Source: Chloroflexota bacterium | GTDB taxonomy: Bacteria; Chloroflexota; Dehalococcoidia; Lucifugimonadales; JADFKI01 | Assembly (NCBI GenBank): GCA_009838595.1 | Contig: VXRI01000024.1 | Location: forward strand, 1-6,295 | Length of the DNA stretch: 6,295 bases | Direction of reading: 5' to 3' | Notes under the pieces: model-generated | Database searches by the model: none | Told to the model about the DNA's origin: nothing | What the model saw: the letters and a program-made list of their open reading frames with translations, nothing else | Made by a program: the position numbers and the translations under genes | Shown: in pieces, positions 1 to 4,718 of the stretch | Numbering within the stretch: the first letter of the stretch is position 1 | Layout: each line of letters begins with the position of its first letter

Positions 1-742
1 GGTCAGCGGTCGTCGGGCGAGATAGCCGCTGCGATACGACAGTTTGTATCACATCTCCAGCGACGATGTATTCCTTCACATGATTCACCATATCGGCGAA
101 CTCTTCGAATGTCATGTTGGATGTGGTGGCAAGTTTCTGGTCAGCCGAACTTTGCGATGGCGTGGGTATGTCCAGTGGCGCACGCAGCCGTGCAATCAGA
201 TCATCAATGCGCGCGGTCGCCGCGTGGTACGCTGCCTCCACATCGCCATCCAGATGGGCGTGGCTCACTACGCTGATGGTATGCCCGATATGGTCGAAGA
301 CGAGATATGTCATCGTCAGCATGAATACCGACTCTGGCACATCTATTATCACGGTTTCGGGCGTGGGCAATTCCTCGAAGTATCCGACGGATTCGTAAGA
401 AAGGTAGCCGACCGCGCCTCCGTTGAACCGCATCATTCCAGGCACTTCGATGAGTTTGAATTGGCTAAGCTTCTGTTCGACAGGGTTGAGCGGATCAACC
501 ATTCCGTGCCCCTGTCCATAGCCTGTCTTGATGATGCTGTGCGGTTCTGTGCCGATGAAGCTGAAGCGCGCCATTCGCTCGCCGCCTTCCACACTTTCCA
601 GCAGGAACGAGTAGGGTGGTCGCGCCACTTTGAGATACGCGCTGACCGGCGTATCCAAGTCAGCGTTGATTTCGCGTGATATGGGGATTAGATTCCCCTT
701 GTGAGCAAGCGATTTCACCTGCTCCAAGTCAGGATAGTACAT
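1..742 (-). CDS. trpE: Anthranilate synthase component I, N-terminal half (cut by window edge)
   Basis: TrpE converts chorismate to anthranilate, the first committed step of tryptophan synthesis, using ammonia from its TrpG partner. I translated the minus strand from the ATG at 742: 247 codons stay open to position 2, about half the usual ~500 residues; the rest lies outside the window. Visible marks are FLLESVEGGER at residues 46-56, GAVGYLSYES at 109-118, and the start of the chorismate-binding domain at about 209 (NMTFEEF, then GDVIQTVVSQR at 229-239). LLES at 47-50 is the tryptophan feedback-binding motif of the family, so end-product inhibition is probably kept. The start is supported by GGAGGA at 751-756, eight bases upstream. 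It follows trpS by 67 bases with no promoter I can recognise, so it is probably transcribed from the T-box leader. No tryptophan residue occurs in the 247 residues; the family's common W after GGER is M57 here. Confidence 0.95.
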   Translation of the reverse strand, partial: MYYPDLEQVKSLAHKGNLIPISREINADLDTPVSAYLKVARPPYSFLLESVEGGERMARFSFIGTEPHSIIKTGYGQGHGMVDPLNPVEQKLSQFKLIEVPGMMRFNGGAVGYLSYESVGYFEELPTPETVIIDVPESVFMLTMTYLVFDHIGHTISVVSHAHLDGDVEAAYHAATARIDDLIARLRAPLDIPTPSQSSADQKLATTSNMTFEEFADMVNHVKEYIVAGDVIQTVVSQRLSRPTTAD

Positions 743-766
743 TGTCGCGTTCCTCCAAAACAGTTA

Positions 767-794
767 GCTGCCGCGCAGTCTCGCAGGCGGCAGC
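767..794 (-). promoter_or_regulatory. Hairpin in the trpS-trpE spacer
   Basis: An exact 8-bp inverted repeat, GCTGCCGC and GCGGCAGC, encloses a 12-base loop in the 67-base gap between trpS and trpE. In the transcript it is followed by TAACTGTTTT and then directly by the trpE ribosome binding site. The run of U is short and interrupted, so a leaky terminator, an mRNA-processing or stability element, or a structure that tunes trpE translation are all possible. The inverted repeat is seen; its role is inferred. Confidence 0.45.
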
Positions 795-809
795 CTGAGA
801 AAATATCAG

Positions 810-1868
810 TTATTGGGATGGCGGCAGGATGAAGCCCACGCGCCGCTTGATTTCATCCATCTTAGGAGTTGCAACGGCGGCAGCGCTCTCCGCGCCGCGT
901 GCGAGCATACGGTCCAGCTCAGCGGGATCGTCCATGAATTCGTAATACCGCTGCTGAATCGGCGCAAGCGCGTCGATGACAACTTCTGCCACGCGCGACT
1001 TCAGATCGCCGTAGCCGCGAGCGTCCGCGAAGTCGGATACTACCTCGTCCTGTGATTTGTCGGTAATGACCTTGTAGATGCCGAGCAGGTTGTTCACGCC
1101 CGACTTCTCCCGGTCGTCGGAGAACACTATGTCGCTGCCCGAGTCGGTAACGGCGCGCTTGATTGTGCGCTCGATTTCCTTCGGCTCGTCCAGCATTCGA
1201 ACGGCGTGCCCGCGGATGTGCGCGTAGCTCTTGGACATCTTGACCGTCGGGTCGTTCATACCCATCACGCGCGCGCCGATTTCGGGGATCATCGGTTCCG
1301 GAACAACGAATGTATCACCGTAGATGCGGTTGAAGCGGATGGCAATGTCGCGTGCGAGTTCAACGTGCTGGCGCTGGTCATCGCCAACCGGCACTTCATG
1401 CGAGTCGTACAGCAAGATGTCGCCCGCCATCAACACGGGGTAGTCGAACAAACCCGCGGACACGCTTTCCTGCCGCGAAGATTTGTCCTTGAACTGCGTC
1501 ATGCGCTGCAGCCAGCCCAGCGGAGTGACGCAGTTCAGCACCCAGCACGACTCGGCGTGCGCGGCGACATGGCTCTGCACGAAAACCGTGCTCTTGTCCG
1601 GATGCAGCCCGGCGGCGAAAAGCACTGCCGCCAGCGAGCGCGTCTGATTGCGCAGTTCTTCCGGGTCTTGGTACACCGTGATCGCGTGCAGGTCCACGAG
1701 GCAGAAGAAGTTAATCTTCTCTTCCTGCCGCTCGACCCAGCCCTTGATGGCGCCGAGATAGTTGCCTAACTGCACCTCTCCGGAGGGCTGGATGCCGCTG
1801 AACACGCGCCGCCTTCCGGCGGTGTCCGGCGCTGCGGCTGCGATTGTCGTTTGCGGTTGAGTTGTCAT
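810..1868 (-). CDS. trpS: Tryptophanyl-tRNA synthetase
   Basis: Class I aminoacyl-tRNA synthetase that charges tRNA-Trp in the cytoplasm. The 352-residue product is close to the usual ~330-350. The HIGH-equivalent region is PSGEVQLGNYLGA at residues 28-40, in the PSG...GNY form typical of TrpRS; AGDILLY lies at 148-154, VGDDQRQHVEL at 161-171, and KMSKS at 210-214. The first ~20 residues, rich in Ala and Thr, precede the point (RRVFSGIQPSG) where most TrpRS begin, so this is a short N-terminal extension. The ATG at 1868 has GAGG at 1877-1880 eight bases upstream, and no alternative ATG, GTG or TTG in frame lies between it and an upstream in-frame stop. The gene sits behind a T-box leader with a UGG specifier, so it is expected to be induced when tRNA-Trp is uncharged. 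trpE follows in the same direction. Confidence 0.97.
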   Translation of the reverse strand: MTTQPQTTIAAAAPDTAGRRRVFSGIQPSGEVQLGNYLGAIKGWVERQEEKINFFCLVDLHAITVYQDPEELRNQTRSLAAVLFAAGLHPDKSTVFVQSHVAAHAESCWVLNCVTPLGWLQRMTQFKDKSSRQESVSAGLFDYPVLMAGDILLYDSHEVPVGDDQRQHVELARDIAIRFNRIYGDTFVVPEPMIPEIGARVMGMNDPTVKMSKSYAHIRGHAVRMLDEPKEIERTIKRAVTDSGSDIVFSDDREKSGVNNLLGIYKVITDKSQDEVVSDFADARGYGDLKSRVAEVVIDALAPIQQRYYEFMDDPAELDRMLARGAESAAAVATPKMDEIKRRVGFILPPSQ

Positions 1869-1878
1869 AGCTTGAACC

Positions 1879-1947
1879 TCATTGAACTTTGGTATGTGCT
1901 GTGTTCTGATAGCGGCTTCGCCAGAATAGAGCGCCGATTATGCTCAT
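1879..1947 (-). CDS. Possible 22-codon upstream ORF between T-box terminator and trpS
   Basis: A strong AGGAGG at 1958-1963 lies about 90 bases before trpS, just after the T-box terminator, and no known gene starts there. Ten bases on, an ATG at 1947 opens a 22-codon frame (MSIIGALFWRSRYQ...) with one Trp codon; its TGA at 1879-1881 abuts the GAGG of trpS. A GTG at 1954, only three bases after AGGAGG, opens an alternative 29-codon frame that ends at 1865 in an ATGA overlap with the trpS start. Either could couple translation to trpS. I recognise no family, and the frames may be chance; the Shine-Dalgarno-like sequence is the main support. Confidence 0.25.
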   Translation of the reverse strand: MSIIGALFWRSRYQNTAHTKVQ

Positions 1948-1981
1948 CGTGCACCTGCCTCCTGATTCTGAAAATGGCAAC

Positions 1982-2009
1982 AAAAAACCCGTCCACAAAG
2001 GGACGGGTT
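1982..2009 (-). terminator. Rho-independent terminator of the T-box leader
   Basis: AACCCGTCC at 2001-2009 plus-strand complement and GGACGGGTT at 1986-1994 form a 9-bp stem around a six-base loop, followed by a run of T in the transcript (1982-1985, extended by the stem's last two). It should stop transcription before trpS when tRNA-Trp is charged. It would also stop read-through from the CoA/tautomerase genes upstream. Confidence 0.93.
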
Positions 2010-2029
2010 GAAATCCGTGGTGCCACCCT
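1999..2029 (-). promoter_or_regulatory. T-box antiterminator
   Basis: AGGG (2026-2029) pairs with CCCT (1999-2002) and ACGG (2015-2018) pairs with CCGT (2003-2006), leaving the seven-base bulge TGGCACC (2019-2025). The 3' strand CCGTCCCT overlaps the 5' strand and loop of the terminator stem, so the two folds exclude each other. The bulge begins UGGC; UGG pairs with the tRNA CCA end and C would pair with discriminator G73, the usual base in bacterial tRNA-Trp (known from the family). Confidence 0.93.
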
Positions 2030-2189
2030 AATTCGCCGCCGCACATCATCCAAACGGAGATTTAAGCGGCCTTGTTCGAGGTACGGAGAGTGTCGATACG
2101 CTCTCGATACCCTGGGCTATGGTAACGGTGCCCTATCCGTCCACGCCTACTTGCCCGATGTGAGGGCTTTCGGGTGACAGCTCCCAGGT

Positions 2190-2192
2190 CCA
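2190..2192 (-). promoter_or_regulatory. T-box specifier codon UGG (Trp)
   Basis: The transcript reads TGAATGGACC on the 3' side of the stem I internal loop; the purine-rich 5' side is AGTAGTA. The triplet after GAA and before A is the usual specifier position, and UGG is the sole Trp codon, matching the trpS gene downstream. Confidence 0.9.
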
Positions 2193-2298
2193 TTCAGTCA
2201 TCTGCGCGGGCACCGGCTCTCACCTATCCCGGTTCTCTGGAACCCCGCTGGAAGACCTACTACTCCTGCTCAAAGCATTTGTGACTATGTTCGTGATG

Positions 2299-2328
2299 AT
2301 GTTAGCGTGTGTTGTGGAGCGGTGTCAA
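2299..2328 (-). promoter_or_regulatory. Sigma-70-type promoter for T-box-trpS transcript
   Basis: TTGACA (2323-2328, perfect -35) is separated by 18 bases from TAACAT (2299-2304, four of six to TATAAT). Start of transcription would be near 2292, just ahead of stem I. It begins only 16 bases after the tautomerase stop, so it separates the CoA/tautomerase unit from the tryptophan unit. Confidence 0.75.
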
Positions 2329-2344
2329 GGATTTGTGATGAATA

Positions 2345-2530
2345 CTATTCGTCCGACGCCAACTTACCGCTTTGCGCCCAGTCATCTTTGGAGACGTCTT
2401 CGAAGACGATGATGGTGGCTTCGGGTGGCGCGCCGGCTATGTCATTGATGGCGTCGGTTATGACTTTTGCCAGCTCCGCCTTCTGCTCGCGCGTGCGGCC
2501 GGGCCACATTTCTACTCTGACTATAGGCAT
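2345..2530 (-). CDS. 4-oxalocrotonate tautomerase-like protein (tautomerase superfamily)
   Basis: A 61-residue protein of the 4-OT type, which uses an N-terminal proline freed by removal of Met as a general base in keto-enol tautomerisation; members form hexamers. The sequence begins MPIVRVEMWPGR: Pro1 and Arg11 (mature numbering) are present, EQK follows at 14-16, and W50 stands where 4-OT has Phe50. It aligns without gaps to classical 4-OT, but the second catalytic arginine, Arg39, is Ile here. Family members such as B. subtilis YwhB, as I recall them, also lack it, so substrate and activity are open. AAAGGA at 2537-2542, six bases before the ATG, supports the start. It lies 51 bases after coaBC with no visible promoter, so it is probably the last gene of the CoA transcript. 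No neighbouring aromatic-catabolism genes indicate a pathway. Confidence 0.9.
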   Translation of the reverse strand: MPIVRVEMWPGRTREQKAELAKVITDAINDIAGAPPEATIIVFEDVSKDDWAQSGKLASDE

Positions 2531-2581
2531 TGGTTGTCCTTTCTTTGCTCAGTTCGAATTGGTTTGTACGATGGGAGGATC

Positions 2582-3778
2582 TTACATAAGTCCGCTTACT
2601 CTGTCCAAGATTGCGCTGCCCACGTCGTACTTGCTCATCAGGGGCAGCTCTTCTTTGCCGCCATTGCGATCCAATAGGATGACGCGGTTAGTGTCCACGC
2701 CGAAGCCACTGCCCTCGGCTGTGATGTCGTTGGCGGCGATTAGATGCAAACTCTTTCTCAACATCTTGCTTTCCGCGTTCTGCAGCAAGTCTTCGCTCTC
2801 GGCGGCGAACCCGACTTTGATTAAGCTTTCGTAGGATATACCGGCGATGATGTCAGGGTTTTTTACCAGATTGATTTCCCAAGTGTCGGAGTCGCCCTTT
2901 TTTACCTTCTGCTCAGCGGCGCTTGACGGACGCCAGTCAGCGACAGCAGCAGCCATTATCAACGCGTCCGCGTCGGCGCATTCGGCGTGCAAGGCGGCTT
3001 GCATGTGCAGGGCGGTTTGCACGCTTATTACCTTGATGCCAAACGGGTTGGGTAGTGCAGTCGGCGCCGACACGATGGAAACGCTCGCGCCTCTGTCCCT
3101 CGCTGCCTCTGCGAGCGCGTAGCCCATCTTGCCGGACGAATGATTGGCGATGACGCGCACAGGATCGATCGGCTCTTGGGTGCCGCCCGCGCTCACGACG
3201 ATTTTGCGGCCGTCTAGATCACCGTTGCGGCCGAGAGTCTGCCGAAGACATCCTAGCAGGTCCGGCGTTTCCAACAGCCGTCCCTTGCCAATTAGTCCAG
3301 ATGCCAGCCGCCCGCTTGCCGGTCCCGCGACTACGCATCCTATATCTTTCAACATGGAGACATTGCGTTGCGTTGTGGCATTGTCGTACATGTGCGCGTC
3401 CATCGCAGGCGCGACGATGAGTGGCGCTTGCGTGGCGAGAATGGTCGTGGTCAGGGCGTCGTCTGCGAAGCCGTGCGCAATCTTGGCAATCGTGTTCGCG
3501 GTAGCAGGCGCGACGATTATGACGTCTGCGCGTTCTGCTATTGCCACATGGTCGATGCTCAACTCAGACTGTGGGTCGAATACATCTGTAACGACGGGAC
3601 GATGCGTGATGCTTTGGAATGTGAGCGGTGTCAGGAATTGGCACGCCTCATGCGTCATAATGACATCGACGAGCGCACCTGCCTGCGTAAGCTTGCTGGC
3701 GAGGTCAACCGCCTTGTAACAGGCAATGCTGCCCGTAACCCCGAGCGCTATCTTGTGGTTCGATAGAGGGTTCGGCAT
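2582..3778 (-). CDS. coaBC: Bifunctional phosphopantothenoylcysteine decarboxylase/phosphopantothenate-cysteine ligase
   Basis: CoaB joins 4'-phosphopantothenate to cysteine using CTP, and the FMN-dependent CoaC half decarboxylates the product to 4'-phosphopantetheine. The 398 residues match the usual ~400. CoaC spans about 8-185: GVTGSIACYK at 13-22, active-site His77 in IDHVAIAERAD, APATANTIAKIA, PAMDAHMY at 124-131, and the flap ASGLIGKGRL at 159-168. CoaB spans about 188-398: SAGGTQEPIDPVR at 196-208, Asn212 in ANHSSGKMG, AAAVADWRP at 276-284, KVKK at 291-294 and VKNPDI. Two CoaC residues differ from E. coli: Asn125 is Asp127 and Cys158 is Ser160. Similar PAMD/ASG forms occur, as I recall, in Bacteroidetes and other phyla, so the enzyme is probably active. 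GAGGTGAT at 3781-3788 sets the ATG start. coaX is 84 bases upstream. Confidence 0.97.
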   Translation of the reverse strand: MPNPLSNHKIALGVTGSIACYKAVDLASKLTQAGALVDVIMTHEACQFLTPLTFQSITHRPVVTDVFDPQSELSIDHVAIAERADVIIVAPATANTIAKIAHGFADDALTTTILATQAPLIVAPAMDAHMYDNATTQRNVSMLKDIGCVVAGPASGRLASGLIGKGRLLETPDLLGCLRQTLGRNGDLDGRKIVVSAGGTQEPIDPVRVIANHSSGKMGYALAEAARDRGASVSIVSAPTALPNPFGIKVISVQTALHMQAALHAECADADALIMAAAVADWRPSSAAEQKVKKGDSDTWEINLVKNPDIIAGISYESLIKVGFAAESEDLLQNAESKMLRKSLHLIAANDITAEGSGFGVDTNRVILLDRNGGKEELPLMSKYDVGSAILDRVSGLM

Positions 3779-3824
3779 GCATCACCTCAAATTTTCACAC
3801 GTGCTGAAATTGCGACAAACGAGT

Positions 3825-3840
3825 TCAGCGATAGCGCTGA
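3825..3840 (-). repeat. Small inverted repeat in coaX-coaBC spacer
   Basis: TCAGCG and CGCTGA pair exactly around a CTAT tetraloop in the 84-base spacer between coaX and coaBC. There is no U tract after it, so it is not a clear terminator. It could be a weak mRNA-stability hairpin or chance. Confidence 0.3.
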
Positions 3841-3862
3841 TATAGTCGTACCGATAATCAGG

Positions 3863-4627
3863 CTACTTCGACATCTCATGTATGAGGCGTAACCCTGTAA
3901 GCGTCAGGTCAGGGTTCACATCATCGAACACGCCCGCTTCTTGTTCGATGATGTGCGCCATGCCGCCCGTGCCTATTACCTTCGCGCCGCCGCCGAGTTC
4001 TTCGTCGAAGCGCGCAACCATCCCGCGCACGAGTTCGGCGTAGCCGAGCACGATGCCGGACTGTATGGCATGGATGGTGTTCTTGCCGATGGGAGTGGCA
4101 GGGCTGACGAGTTCCACGCGCCGCAGCTGCGATGTGCTGCTGAACAGGGCGTCGTGCGCGATTGTCATGCCCGGAGCGATTGCACCGCCGAGATAGTCGC
4201 CGTCCGCCGTGACCGCGTCGAACACGGTAGCGGTACCCATATCTACGATGATTATCGGCCCGCCGTACAGTTTCAGCGCGGCGGCGGCGTCCACAATGCG
4301 GTCTGCGCCGACATCGCGTGGGTTGTCGTACAGAATGCGTATGCCAGTGCGCGTGCCCGCCGCGACTACCAGAGGATCGACTGCGAAGAACTGCCGGCAC
4401 ATATCCGCGAACATCGGCGTGAGAGGCGGGACAACGCTGCACAGCGCGACAGCGTGAATGTCCTGCGGCGACATGCCTCGCAAACTCATCAGTTGCGTGA
4501 GCATGATACTGTACTCGTCCGGCATCTTGGATCGATCGGTGGACAGCCGCCAAGTCGCGGCAAGCCGTTCGCCGTCGAACACGCCGAGTGTGATATTCGT
4601 GTTGCCTATGTCGAGGGCTAACAGCAT
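3863..4627 (-). CDS. coaX: Type III pantothenate kinase
   Basis: CoaX phosphorylates pantothenate with ATP, the first step of CoA synthesis; type III enzymes need a monovalent cation and are not feedback-inhibited by CoA. From the ATG at 4627 the product has 254 residues, the family's usual size, and begins MLLALDIGNTNITLGVF, matching the canonical N-terminus with Asp6 in the phosphate-binding loop. Other marks: GTRTGIRI at 91-98, NPRDVGADR at 102-110 with catalytic-base Asp109, DMGTATVFD at 129-137 (usually GTATTFD, so Val replaces the second Thr), GGAIAPGM, TGGMA, and a C-terminal NPDLTLTGLRLIHE. The frame is open to a GTG at 4681, adding 18 residues, but these are unlike the family and that GTG has no usable ribosome binding site. 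The ATG itself has only a weak GGGA upstream. It lies 91 bases after the NYN gene and 84 before coaBC, its pathway partner. Confidence 0.96.
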   Translation of the reverse strand: MLLALDIGNTNITLGVFDGERLAATWRLSTDRSKMPDEYSIMLTQLMSLRGMSPQDIHAVALCSVVPPLTPMFADMCRQFFAVDPLVVAAGTRTGIRILYDNPRDVGADRIVDAAAALKLYGGPIIIVDMGTATVFDAVTADGDYLGGAIAPGMTIAHDALFSSTSQLRRVELVSPATPIGKNTIHAIQSGIVLGYAELVRGMVARFDEELGGGAKVIGTGGMAHIIEQEAGVFDDVNPDLTLTGLRLIHEMSK

Positions 4628-4647
4628 TGCGGCGACGTCCCGTTCGT

Positions 4648-4695
4648 GGATGCGAAGGCATCCGCCGTATGTTCCCGGCACCTAATCCAGCCGGG
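4648..4695 (-). promoter_or_regulatory. Two consecutive hairpins before coaX
   Basis: In the 91-base spacer ahead of coaX, CCCGGC and GCCGGG (4674-4695) enclose a 10-base loop, and GGATGC and GCATCC (4648-4663) enclose the tetraloop CTTC. Both stems are six exact base pairs; the second ends 20 bases before the ATG at 4627. Neither is followed by a U tract, so they are not intrinsic terminators. They may shape coaX translation, which has a weak ribosome binding site, or mark an mRNA-processing point. The pairing is seen; the function is inferred. Confidence 0.4.
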
Positions 4696-4718
4696 TAATT
4701 TGCGGACACCGTCGGCTG

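Larger units (their letters stand above)
1982..2292 (-). promoter_or_regulatory. T-box riboswitch, tryptophan-specific (trpS leader)
   Basis: A T-box leader binds its cognate tRNA: the anticodon reads a specifier codon in stem I, and a free 3' end stabilises an antiterminator. All parts are visible in the transcript. Stem I (about 2178-2270) has a lower helix (2265-2268 with 2185-2188), an upper helix (2244-2248 with 2206-2210), an apical helix (2229-2233 with 2212-2216), an AGAGA bulge and a GGTGAGAG apical loop. The specifier loop reads TGAA-TGG-A, giving UGG for Trp at 2190-2192. The conserved T-box AGGGTGGCACCACGG lies at 2015-2029 and a rho-independent terminator at 1982-2009. The middle region (about 2030-2177) has further short helices that I did not fold fully. 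The match between the UGG specifier and the downstream trpS makes the call firm. The 5' end at about 2292 is inferred from the promoter. Confidence 0.97.

Noticed and set aside
44..679. Long plus-strand open frame of 211 codons
   Set aside because: It lies antisense to trpE, whose protein matches a known family throughout; the plus-strand product has no recognisable motif.
1206..1769. Plus-strand open frame of 187 codons
   Set aside because: Antisense shadow of trpS, His/Arg/Val-rich composition typical of a complementary reading of a GC-rich gene.
1865..2053. 62-codon minus-strand frame from ATG at 2053
   Set aside because: Its first half runs through the T-box antiterminator and terminator, so it is a chance frame. 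Only its last 29 codons, from GTG 1954, are considered as a possible leader ORF.
2307..2834. Plus-strand open frame of 175 codons
   Set aside because: Antisense to the tautomerase, the intergenic gap and the 3' end of coaBC; no motif and no credible start site.
3779..3862. Possible promoter in the coaX-coaBC gap (TTGTCG, 17 bases, AAAATT)
   Set aside because: Both hexamers are poor and the genes fit a single transcript; not strong enough to list.
3921..4709. Minus-strand open frame of 262 codons overlapping coaX
   Set aside because: It is a different frame of coaX, with very high Arg and His content and no family likeness; coaX itself matches the pantothenate kinase family end to end.
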